From: Anaeropeptidivorans aminofermentans
Lineage (GTDB): Bacteria; Bacillota; Clostridia; Lachnospirales; UBA5962
DNA: 64,000 nucleotides
Direction: 5' to 3'
Assembly: GCF_940670685.1 (NCBI RefSeq)
Contig: NZ_OW711693.1
Span: 806,001-870,000 of the forward strand
Shown here: positions 35,180 to 43,100 of the stretch, one piece after another
Numbering within the stretch: the stretch's first letter is position 1
Layout of the letters: the number at the start of each line of letters is the position of its first letter
The notes under the pieces: model-generated
The model's input: the letters and a program-made list of their open reading frames with translations, nothing else
Told to the model about the DNA's origin: nothing
The model's database searches: none
Made by a program: the position numbers and the translations under genes

Positions 35180-36772
35180 ATAAAAGCTGAAATTAACATC
35201 ATAAAAGGAGAGACTTTTTTACTTCTGGACGGTGAATTTCCAGATATAGACTCCCTTAAAAACACAATACTTTCAGAGCTATATAGAAATGGTATAACAA
35301 ATATAAAGCTTAACGACGATACATTAATTAAGCTTATGGATTCGGGCAAGGAAAGAAAATATTTAAGGATATCTTCTGAAGCTGCCCTTTTTGTAAAAGA
35401 TGAAGAAATATTTATTGACGTATCTGAGGACGCCATGAAATGCTATATTTATTTCACACCGCCTGAAAAGGAGGGCAGATGTCTTTCAGAAGAAGAAGTA
35501 CTTGCTTTTCTTACGAAAAGAAATATTGTGAGAATCAATCGCAGGGCGGTTCAGTCAGCCCTTGAAAAAAAAGATTATTCCCTGAAGTATTTAGTTGCGG
35601 AAGGGGTGTTTCCCCTTGACGAATACGACGGTTATATAGAAGTTTTATTTAATTATCATAAAAAGGACTATAAGCCTGCAATAACTGAAGACGGAAGAGC
35701 CGATTACAGGAATCTGAATTACGTAGAAAATGCCGTAAAAGGGCAGGTCCTCGCAAAAAGGATAGACCCTGTTCCTGGAAAAGAAGGAATAGACGTATAT
35801 GGCAGGGCGATTGCCTATAAAAAGGGCAAAGTAGCCCCGCAGCTGATTGCAGGAAGAAATACGTTTATCTCTGATGATAATAATCAGCTTATTGCTTCTA
35901 AAAGCGGAGAAATATTATATATGGGCAGAAGAATAAACATCTCTGAGGTGCTTGAGATAAATTCTGACATAGGCCCTTCCACAGGAAATATAAATTTTGT
36001 AGGCTCTGTTAAGATAAAGGGCAATGTGGCAATGGACTACGAGGTAAGGTCCGGCGGAAACATAGAGATTTTCGGAACCTTTGAAGGAAAAAGCCTTATA
36101 GCAGAAGGGGATATTACTGTAAGCGGAGGAATCCAAGGCAAGAAAAATACAGTTATTTCTGCTAAGGGCAATTTAAGCGCTAAATTCTTATCTGGGGCGG
36201 AGATTAATACAGGGGGAAGCATTTACTCCGACAGTATCCTCCGCTGTAAAGTAAGCTGCGGTGGAAGCATTGAGCTTTGCGGTCCTAAGACTATTCTATC
36301 CGGCGGAACTGCCGTGGTTCATAAATTTATCAGTTCAGACATTATAGGCTCTGCTATGGCGGCTCCTACAGAAGTTGTGGTAGGCCTTAATCCTGTGCTT
36401 TATACAAAATATATGGATATTACTCATAACCTTACAGAGCTTAAAGAAAAGGCCGAAGAATATGCTAAAAGCATCGGCGTATTCAAAAGAAACGGGCTTA
36501 TGGAACTTTCGGAAGAGAGAAAGAAAACCTATTACGGCTTTGTGCATTCCTTAAAATATACTCAGCAAAAAATATCGGAATTATCGGCGGAAGCCGTAAA
36601 AATAAAAGAAGCTTTGGATAATGAAAAAAATTCAGGAGAAATCTTAGTAAAAGAGATTATCCACGGCGGAGTAAAGATTCAAGTAGGCAATTCTGTCATG
36701 TATATAAGGGATTCTATTAAAAAATGCAGAATTACCAATGAAAACAATAAAATAGTAATTAAACACCAGTAA
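35180..36772 (+). CDS. FapA/DUF342-family protein 1 (apparent ATA start)
   Basis: The family core runs from ATG 35336 (478 residues), but the open frame continues upstream for 52 codons with protein-like sequence (INIIKGETFLLLDGEFPDID) and no ATG, GTG or TTG. GGGAGG at 35166-35171 lies 8 bases before ATA 35180, so translation probably begins there, giving about 530 residues. FapA-N region, a right-handed beta-helix with repeated GGxI/GNI turns (about 250-395) and a C-terminal coiled coil are visible. Such proteins are polymer-like cell-surface or shape-linked factors near sigD. A tandem paralogue follows. Confidence 0.8.
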   Translation: MKAEINIIKGETFLLLDGEFPDIDSLKNTILSELYRNGITNIKLNDDTLIKLMDSGKERKYLRISSEAALFVKDEEIFIDVSEDAMKCYIYFTPPEKEGRCLSEEEVLAFLTKRNIVRINRRAVQSALEKKDYSLKYLVAEGVFPLDEYDGYIEVLFNYHKKDYKPAITEDGRADYRNLNYVENAVKGQVLAKRIDPVPGKEGIDVYGRAIAYKKGKVAPQLIAGRNTFISDDNNQLIASKSGEILYMGRRINISEVLEINSDIGPSTGNINFVGSVKIKGNVAMDYEVRSGGNIEIFGTFEGKSLIAEGDITVSGGIQGKKNTVISAKGNLSAKFLSGAEINTGGSIYSDSILRCKVSCGGSIELCGPKTILSGGTAVVHKFISSDIIGSAMAAPTEVVVGLNPVLYTKYMDITHNLTELKEKAEEYAKSIGVFKRNGLMELSEERKKTYYGFVHSLKYTQQKISELSAEAVKIKEALDNEKNSGEILVKEIIHGGVKIQVGNSVMYIRDSIKKCRITNENNKIVIKHQ

Positions 36773-36842
36773 GTGTAGTGTATTATTATACTTTCCGGCG
36801 GTATGGAGACGTTGACCTTTTGATGACAAGGCGGGTGATTTG

Positions 36843-38249
36843 ATGCAAAGCTTTATGTTCCCTGTTGATGAAAGACTGATTATTAATGTCAGTGAGGATA
36901 GAATGAGTGCTACGGCTATTTTTTATCCTAGTGAAAAAGGAGGCAGACAACTAGAAAAGAAGGATATAATCACTATAATAAACGAAAGCAAAGTTACCTA
37001 CGGCATCGATCAGGAGCTTGTGGAAAGGCTTTCGGAAGGCCAGAGGGAATATAATAAGTTCTATGAAATAGCCAAAGGCTATGAAGGGGCAGAAGGAGAA
37101 GACGGAAAGCTGGAGTGTTTTTTTAACACAGGAGAAAAAAACTATGCGCCTAAAGTAGCAAGTGACGGCACTGTAGACTATAAGAATTTAGGTCTTATAG
37201 AATATGTGGAAAAAGGAACTCTTCTTGCAAGGATTACCCCTCCTACAAAAGGCATAAACGGGAAAGATGTATATGGAAGAGAGTTAAGAAGGCCCCATGG
37301 AAAGGCCGCCCCAAGGCTTCCCAAGGGCCGTAATACAGTAGTTTCCAAAGACGGCACGGAGCTTATTGCTTCTGAAAGCGGCCAGATATTATACATAAAC
37401 GGAATCGTAAGCATCATGGAATTTGTTGAAATAAAAGGCGATGTGAATAATGCCACGGGAAATATAAATTTCAATGGTTCCGTAGTAATCCATGGAAATG
37501 TACTTTCAGGTTTTAAAGTGCATGCCACGGGAAATATTGATATCAGAGGGTTTATAGAAGGCGGAGAAGTCGTAAGCGGCGGCAATATAAAAGTCGGTAA
37601 AGAAATCATCGGAATGAATAAATCTTACATTGAGGCAAAGGGAAATGTAAGCTGTATGCTTATAAAAAATGCTGACGTTTATGCCCAGGGAAATATTTAT
37701 TCAGACGGTATAATGCACTCTAATATAAAATGCGACGGAAGCCTTGAGCTGAAAGGCAAAAAGGGTATTCTCGTAGGCGGAAAGATCATTGTAAGAAAAG
37801 AAATAGACGTTAATATCATAGGCTCTCCCATGTCCACAAGTACAGATATTAAAGTAGGTATTGATGTTGAGTTATTTGATAAATATAAGACTCGTGCGGA
37901 AGAGCTTTTAGACCTGAAGAAACATTTTGAAGAAATTTCAACGGTTATTTCGGGGGTTAATAAAATTAAGGATGTCAATCTTCTTCCGGCTGCAAAAAAG
38001 AAATCCTATATTAATACTCTTTACGAGGCTCAAAGGCTAAAAAATAGAATTGACGAGCTTCAGACAGAGCTTATTGCGCTTAGAAGTGATCTTGATAAAT
38101 ATAAACACAGCGGCAGAATATATGCAAGGCAGATAATACATTCGGGCGTAAGCCTTCAGATAGGAAATGCCGTAATGAATATAAGAGACAGTGTCTACGG
38201 GGCCATTGTCGTAAACGAAGACGGGCATATTAAGCTTTTGTCTATTTAG
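36843..38249 (+). CDS. FapA/DUF342-family protein 2
   Basis: ATG 36843 after GCGGGTGATT gives 468 residues. It is clearly paralogous to the preceding gene: shared VDYKNL..IEYVEKGTLLARI, KGxxGKDVYGR, GKAAPRLPKGRNT and beta-helix GNI/GGNI repeats, then a coiled coil and IYARQIIHSGVSLQIGN near the end. It lacks the N-terminal extension of protein 1. Roles of this family in motility loci are poorly defined. Confidence 0.88.
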   Translation: MQSFMFPVDERLIINVSEDRMSATAIFYPSEKGGRQLEKKDIITIINESKVTYGIDQELVERLSEGQREYNKFYEIAKGYEGAEGEDGKLECFFNTGEKNYAPKVASDGTVDYKNLGLIEYVEKGTLLARITPPTKGINGKDVYGRELRRPHGKAAPRLPKGRNTVVSKDGTELIASESGQILYINGIVSIMEFVEIKGDVNNATGNINFNGSVVIHGNVLSGFKVHATGNIDIRGFIEGGEVVSGGNIKVGKEIIGMNKSYIEAKGNVSCMLIKNADVYAQGNIYSDGIMHSNIKCDGSLELKGKKGILVGGKIIVRKEIDVNIIGSPMSTSTDIKVGIDVELFDKYKTRAEELLDLKKHFEEISTVISGVNKIKDVNLLPAAKKKSYINTLYEAQRLKNRIDELQTELIALRSDLDKYKHSGRIYARQIIHSGVSLQIGNAVMNIRDSVYGAIVVNEDGHIKLLSI

Positions 38250-38270
38250 CTTTTGAAGGGAGGAATTATC

Positions 38271-38582
38271 ATGTCTATAAAACCGGTTGATTTTCAAGTT
38301 TCCATACCGAGAAGCTCTGAGGTAGCAAAAGTAGGCCAATTAACAGGCAGAGGAGACGAGGCGCAGCAGGTGTTTTCCCAGGAGCTTCAAAAGCAGGTCA
38401 AGCAGGAGAACAGCCAAATTATTAATACTCAAAAAACCGAGCATAATAAGATAGATAAAGACGGAAGAAATAAAGACAGGAACAGCCAGAAAAAGCAAAA
38501 GAAGGATTCCAAAGATAAAAAGAAGGAAACCGGCAAAAAATCTCAAGGTTCCAGTACCAGTCTTTACGATATAAGCATATAA
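38271..38582 (+). CDS. Lys-rich hypothetical protein
   Basis: ATG 38271 lies 8 bases after GGGAGG, giving 103 residues. The N terminus (SIKPVDFQVSIPRSSEVAKV) is ordered-looking, and the second half is nearly all Lys, Asp, Gln and Ser. Similar short proteins follow FapA genes in other clostridial fla loci by my recollection, but I cannot assign a family. It lies in the same operon as sigD and the SwrB-like gene. Confidence 0.7.
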   Translation: MSIKPVDFQVSIPRSSEVAKVGQLTGRGDEAQQVFSQELQKQVKQENSQIINTQKTEHNKIDKDGRNKDRNSQKKQKKDSKDKKKETGKKSQGSSTSLYDISI

Positions 38583-38594
38583 CAGAGGTGGATA

Positions 38595-39086
38595 ATGCTT
38601 GATATATTGATTTTTATATCAATGTTAACAGGAATTACATTAACTTTATATTCCCTTTTTAAAATTAGGTCCGAAGGCTCTGAAAAGGAAAAAAGCACTG
38701 ATACGGAAAGCTTATCCAGATATATGGAGGAAGCGGACGAAGCAGCTGAAGATTTACACAGGCTTTCTCAAGGGGTTATTGAAGAAATAAACGGCAAATA
38801 TCAGGAGCTTATTTATTTATATAATCTTATTGAAGAAAAGGAAAAAAAGCTTACAATACCGGAATTTGACGCCTATGCCGGAGATGATTATAAAAAAATC
38901 CCTACAAAATCAAAGGAAGCTTCCCCCCCGAAGACTTATTTTACCCATAATCCCCGATATGAAGAAATATATTCTCTTAAAAAATCGGGATTAAGCACAG
39001 GGGATATCGCTAAGAAGCTTAATATGGGCCAAGGTGAGGTTGCCCTTATTCTGGAATTAGGAAAGGATAATGAATATGCACCTTAG
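38595..39086 (+). CDS. DUF6115 / SwrB-like protein
   Basis: This 163-residue protein has an N-terminal transmembrane helix (about 2-20), a coiled coil (about 40-90) and a C-terminal helix-turn-helix-like motif (SLKKSGLSTGDIAKKLNMGQGEVALIL). The C-terminal motif and the location after sigD match SwrB (YlxL) of B. subtilis, which activates the flagellar export switch. The start has CAGAGGTGG. Overlaps the next gene by 17 bases. Confidence 0.75.
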   Translation: MLDILIFISMLTGITLTLYSLFKIRSEGSEKEKSTDTESLSRYMEEADEAAEDLHRLSQGVIEEINGKYQELIYLYNLIEEKEKKLTIPEFDAYAGDDYKKIPTKSKEASPPKTYFTHNPRYEEIYSLKKSGLSTGDIAKKLNMGQGEVALILELGKDNEYAP

Positions 39087-39603
39087 GAGCTTTACTTTAG
39101 GCCTTGGCGTAGGCATAATGATTATTTCCGCAATATTTTATGCAGGGACCCTTATTTTTAAGCCTGCGCCAGAAACAAAGACATTAACTCAGGAAGTGGC
39201 GCTTACAGACGCTCAGATAGAAGAAAGAGCAAGAAAAATGGGTATGATTTTTATTAAGGAGCTGCCTGTAAAAGGGGATGAAATTAAAAACACCCTTTCC
39301 GATGAGGAAATAATTGAACGGGCACTGGCACTTGGGCTTCAAGAGAAGGACAGCAAAGAAGGCATAAAGGAAAGTTCTCAGGAAGAGCCGAAAGAAACAG
39401 TAAAATTAACCATTTACTCAGGCGACAGCACTCAGCAAATATCCAATCTTTTATATGAAAAAGGCATCGTAGATGATGCAGAAGCCTTTACTAAATTTGT
39501 TCTTGAAAGCCAAAAGACCACAAGGCTTCGAGCCGGTGAATTTGAGCTTTATAAAAATATGAAATATGAAGATGTCTTATATGCGCTTACTAAAAAGAGA
39601 TGA
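39070..39603 (+). CDS. YceG/MltG-like LysM-type protein
   Basis: This 177-residue protein has one transmembrane helix (about 9-29), an acidic linker and a C-terminal domain with the pattern YSGDSTQQISNLLYEKGIVDDAEAF...RAGEFELYKNMKYEDVLYAL. That resembles the LysM-like N-terminal domain of endolytic transglycosylase MltG (YceG). The catalytic domain is absent. It may bind peptidoglycan near the basal body. ATG 39076 is an alternative start. It is the last gene before a strong terminator. Confidence 0.7.
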   Translation: MNMHLRSFTLGLGVGIMIISAIFYAGTLIFKPAPETKTLTQEVALTDAQIEERARKMGMIFIKELPVKGDEIKNTLSDEEIIERALALGLQEKDSKEGIKESSQEEPKETVKLTIYSGDSTQQISNLLYEKGIVDDAEAFTKFVLESQKTTRLRAGEFELYKNMKYEDVLYALTKKR

Positions 39604-39624
39604 TATATACTTCGCTCACTATAG

Positions 39625-39657
39625 AATAATACAGGCATATGCCTGTATTATTTTTTA
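39625..39657 (+). terminator. terminator of the flagellar superoperon
   Basis: A perfect 28-base palindrome (AATAATACAGGCAT and its complement) followed by TTTT. It lies 22 bases after the last gene of the locus. Confidence 0.9.
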
Positions 39658-39673
39658 TCTTTGCTTTGCTGTA

Positions 39674-39803
39674 TATAGTAAATTTCAAATGAAACAGTAA
39701 TAAAAATCGTATATTTTGAATGGCTTAAACATAAGGATTTTACATGTTTAAGCCGTTTATGAAAAATAGATTTTTATTACATCCTTCAGTGAAATTTACT
39801 ATA
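39674..39803. repeat. TATAGTAAATTT palindromic element
   Basis: Perfect 13-base terminal inverted repeats TATAGTAAATTTC and GAAATTTACTATA enclose 104 bases. Inner segments CAGTAATAAAAATC and GATTTTTATTAC also pair, so almost the whole unit can fold. A 73-codon open frame at 39744 is an artefact of this element. Confidence 0.8.
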
Positions 39804-40086
39804 AGCTGCGACAAACGTATGAAAAAACGGAGCAAGATTTGTAAATCTTCCTGCATGTATCGCCAAAGTTTTATTTTGGCAACAGGACAAACGCTTTTAT
39901 ACGTTTGTTCTGTGTATAAGTTTTTATTTATGGCTTTTTTATTTTTAACAGGTTATAATAATTGATATATTGAATAAAATTATATTATATTCTTTAGGCG
40001 GTATCTGAAAACAGGCTAACTTTTTTTGGCCTTTTTAGGTACACCAACAGAATATTTAATTATTTCACTCTATTGGGAGGCCTTTT
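39804..40086. other. non-coding region before S41 protease gene
   Basis: AT-rich, with TTGATA near 39963 and TTATAT about 17 bases on as a possible weak promoter. No gene is supported. Confidence 0.3.
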
Positions 40087-41274
40087 ATGGAAGGAAACAG
40101 ATCAAAATTTTTACAGGGAATGATTGCCGGAGTAGTTCTTGTTATTTTAGCCAATATCTTTGCTACGTCTGTGGTCCCTGTGCTCTTTAAAGAAAATGAG
40201 GTTTTATCTCAGGAGGTTTCAAAAAAGAAAATAGATGAAATACATAATTATATTAACAATTTTTATGTAGAAGATTATGATGAAAACGAGCTTGAGGAAG
40301 GCATGTATATGGGTTATGTTTACGGCCTGGGAGACAGATATTCATCTTATATGGATAAAGAAACCTTTAATAAATTTATGGAGCAGACCTCAGGCATTTA
40401 TGCCGGTATCGGCGCTGTAGTAAGCGATTCCGATGATGGAAGGGTTCTTGTAATATCGCCTTATGACGGTTCTCCGGCGGCAAAGGCCGGCATCCTGGCA
40501 GGCGATATTATAACGGAAGTAAACGGTCTTGATATAAGAAACGCCGGTGTTGATTCCGTAGTTGCTATGATGAAGGGCAAGGAAGGCACCAAAGTAAATC
40601 TTACCGTATACAGAAAAACCGATAACAGCCTTTTTGACGTGGAGCTTACCCGGGAAAAAATAACAGTTCCTACGGTAAGTTATGAAATGCTTCCTGATAG
40701 TATGGGATATATAAGGATTTCAGGTTTTGAAGGCGTGACCTACGACCAGTTTAAACATGCCCTTGAAGACCTTAAATCCCAGAATATGAATGGTCTTATT
40801 ATTGATGTGAGAAATAATCCCGGAGGGATTTTAGAAGAAGTTGCTAAAATATCCGATGAACTTGTTCCAGAAGGAATAATCGTTTATACAGAGGATAAAA
40901 ACGGAAATAAAGAATATCGGAATTCAGATTCCCAATATCTTGATATTCCCCTTGTGCTTTTAGTAAACGGCAACAGCGCATCGGCTTCCGAGGTTCTTGC
41001 AGGGGCTATAAAGGATTACGGCGTAGGCGCTATCGTAGGGGAGCAGACCTTTGGAAAAGGCGTTGTTCAAAGCCTCTATCCGCTGAAAGACGGAAGCGCC
41101 ATAAAGCTTACTACCGCAAGATATTATTCACCTAAGGGAATCTCCATTCACGGTGAGGGCGTTACCCCGGATTATGTTGTTCCTATGAATCAGGAGCTTT
41201 CCAACAGAGCAGGCTCTTTAGAATTTGATGAAGATATACAGCTTCAAAAGGCAGTTGAGCTTTTAAAGCAGTAG
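40087..41274 (+). CDS. S41 (CtpA/CtpB-type) carboxy-terminal processing protease
   Basis: This 395-residue enzyme is anchored by an N-terminal helix (about 10-32) and acts outside the membrane. A PDZ domain lies at about 95-180 (PYDGSPAAKAGILAGDIITEVNG). The serine-lysine-glutamine active site is Ser299 (NGNSASASE), Lys324 (FGKG) and Gln328, with the same spacing as CtpB S309/K334/Q338. GGGAGG precedes the ATG. It is a single gene outside the fla operon. Substrate unknown; in Bacillus, CtpB acts in sporulation signalling. Confidence 0.92.
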   Translation: MEGNRSKFLQGMIAGVVLVILANIFATSVVPVLFKENEVLSQEVSKKKIDEIHNYINNFYVEDYDENELEEGMYMGYVYGLGDRYSSYMDKETFNKFMEQTSGIYAGIGAVVSDSDDGRVLVISPYDGSPAAKAGILAGDIITEVNGLDIRNAGVDSVVAMMKGKEGTKVNLTVYRKTDNSLFDVELTREKITVPTVSYEMLPDSMGYIRISGFEGVTYDQFKHALEDLKSQNMNGLIIDVRNNPGGILEEVAKISDELVPEGIIVYTEDKNGNKEYRNSDSQYLDIPLVLLVNGNSASASEVLAGAIKDYGVGAIVGEQTFGKGVVQSLYPLKDGSAIKLTTARYYSPKGISIHGEGVTPDYVVPMNQELSNRAGSLEFDEDIQLQKAVELLKQ

Positions 41275-41279
41275 ATGTA

Positions 41280-41361
41280 TATAGTAAATTTAAAGTTAAA
41301 CAGTAGCAAAGCCGTATATTCATGCAGGCTTTTACTGCTTCTTCATAATAAATTTACTATA
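41280..41361. repeat. TATAGTAAATTT palindromic element (shortest clear copy)
   Basis: This 82-base unit has perfect 12-base terminal inverted repeats TATAGTAAATTT/AAATTTACTATA. Inner AGTAGCAAAGCC and GGCTTTTACT pair as a second stem. It begins 6 bases after the protease stop codon. Confidence 0.85.
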
Positions 41362-41392
41362 AAATAGTTTTTATTGACTTCTATTTATATAA

Positions 41393-41432
41393 AAAACAGG
41401 GAATAAAGCTTTTGCTTTATTCCCTGTTAATT
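41393..41432. terminator. bidirectional terminator between ctp gene and gdhA
   Basis: AACAGGGAATAAAGC, TTTT, GCTTTATTCCCTGTT is a perfect 15-bp stem with A and T flanks on either side. It serves the plus-strand protease and the minus-strand glutamate dehydrogenase. Confidence 0.9.
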
Positions 41433-41449
41433 TTATAGAAAATTACTTT

Positions 41450-42709
41450 TTAGGGGAAAATACCTCTAACCTTTTTCGCATTTACGATTCTCTCAAGAGC
41501 AACCATGTAAGCGGAGTTCCTTAAGGTAGTGTTCTTTTCAAGAGACTTAGCGTAAACTTCTTCAAAGGCCTTAACCATAACCTTTTCAAGCTCTGCATTA
41601 ACGTTTTCAACTTCCCATGCAAGAGACTGAATGTTTTGAACCCATTCGAAATAAGAAACAACAACGCCGCCTGAGTTTGCAAGGATATCAGGAACAACGA
41701 GAATGCCTCTGTCTTTTAAAATTGGGTCTGCGGAAACAGCAACAGGGCCGTTGGCAGCTTCAACAATAATTTTCGCTTTAATGTCGTTAGCGTTAGCTTC
41801 GTTAATCTGATTTTCCAAAGCAGCAGGAATAAGAACAACGGTTTCAAGCTCAAGAAGCTCTTTATTGCTGATAAACTTAATTCCTTCGCCCTTATAATCT
41901 TTAAGAAGAGTGCCTCTTACAGAGAGGAAGTCAAGAATTTCAGGAATATTAAGACCGTCTTCTTTGTAGATACCTGTGGAAACGTCACTTACAGCGATGA
42001 TTTTTAAGCCAAGTTCATTAAGGAGTCTTGCTGTCTGAGAACCAACGTTACCCATACCCTGAATAACTGTAGGTGTTCCCTTAGGCTCCATATGGAGTTT
42101 CTTAAGAATTTCTCTTGTGGCAATCATAACGCCGCGGCCTGTAGCTTCTGTTCTGCCGAGAGAACCGCCAAGCTGAATAGGCTTTCCAGTAACTACGCCT
42201 GGAACACTGTGGCCTTTAAACATTGAATATGTATCCATGATAACAGCCATAACGTCTGCGTTTGTTCCAACGTCTGGCGCAGGAATATCTATCTCCGGTC
42301 CTATAATAGGAAGGATCATTGCTGTGTAACGGCGTGTAAGTCTATTGATTTCCTTCTGTGACAATTTTGTAGGGTCAACTTTAACGCCGCCCTTTCCGCC
42401 GCCGTAAGGAACATTAACAACGGCACATTTAAATGCCATCCAACCGGCAAGAGCCTTAACTTCTTCCGCATTAACGTCCTGATGGTATCTGATACCGCCT
42501 TTAGCAGGACCTCTGAGTGTAGAATAATGAACCCTGTAGCCTTCAAATACCTTAATCGTACCATCGTCCATCTCAACGGGAACAGATACCTTAAGCTCTC
42601 TTTCAGGATAACGGATTACGCTGTAATCGCTTTCCTCATAGCCGAGCATGCCGGCAACGCTGTCGATGATCGTAAGCAAGTCCTCATAAGGATTATAAAC
42701 TTTTTCCAT
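41450..42709 (-). CDS. gdhA: glutamate dehydrogenase (Glu/Leu/Phe/Val family)
   Basis: It interconverts glutamate and 2-oxoglutarate plus ammonia with NAD(P). The 420-residue length fits hexameric NAD-type enzymes of amino-acid-fermenting clostridia. Visible catalytic residues include Lys94 (GWMAFK), Lys106 (PYGGGKGG) and Asp146 (IPAPDVGT). The Rossmann loop GMGNVGSQTA follows. ATG at 42709 follows GGAGATT. An upstream in-frame start near 42751 has no site. A near-consensus promoter lies at 42779-42807. Coenzyme choice is not shown by sequence alone. Confidence 0.94.
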   Translation of the reverse strand: MEKVYNPYEDLLTIIDSVAGMLGYEESDYSVIRYPERELKVSVPVEMDDGTIKVFEGYRVHYSTLRGPAKGGIRYHQDVNAEEVKALAGWMAFKCAVVNVPYGGGKGGVKVDPTKLSQKEINRLTRRYTAMILPIIGPEIDIPAPDVGTNADVMAVIMDTYSMFKGHSVPGVVTGKPIQLGGSLGRTEATGRGVMIATREILKKLHMEPKGTPTVIQGMGNVGSQTARLLNELGLKIIAVSDVSTGIYKEDGLNIPEILDFLSVRGTLLKDYKGEGIKFISNKELLELETVVLIPAALENQINEANANDIKAKIIVEAANGPVAVSADPILKDRGILVVPDILANSGGVVVSYFEWVQNIQSLAWEVENVNAELEKVMVKAFEEVYAKSLEKNTTLRNSAYMVALERIVNAKKVRGIFP

Positions 42710-42778
42710 GTCCAATCTCCTTGTTTTTAATTTTAATCTTATTCTAATCATAACACTAAGACTTTCTTTACTCCTAAT

Positions 42779-42807
42779 ATTATAACCTGTCCAATATAAA
42801 CAATCAA
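42779..42807 (-). promoter_or_regulatory. SigA-type promoter of gdhA
   Basis: On the minus strand TTGATT (42802-42807), a 17-base spacer and TATAAT (42779-42784). The start of transcription should lie near 42772, giving a leader of about 60 bases. Further upstream (42808-43100) is AT-rich and shows no gene. Confidence 0.75.
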
Positions 42808-43100
42808 GCCATTTTATAGCCCAGTATTTCTGAACTTTTTGCTATACATTATATTTTGAAATTCACACAATTTAAAGTTTCACTTAATTTTATATAAATT
42901 TTCATAATCTTTATCATGATTAATTTGTTAATCTTTTAATTTTCGAAAGTGAATTTTGCATAAAGAGATAATTCATTTTTTAGTATTTTCAATTGTCAAA
43001 ATGCCCTTTTCACTTAAAATAAAATTGAAAAAAATAAAACGAGGCAGTTTTCAGCCCTTTTTACTGATGAACATTACTAACAAATAATTAAAAGGTATGT

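Noticed and set aside
39744-39965. 73-codon open frame
   Set aside because: It starts inside a palindromic element and has no ribosome site.
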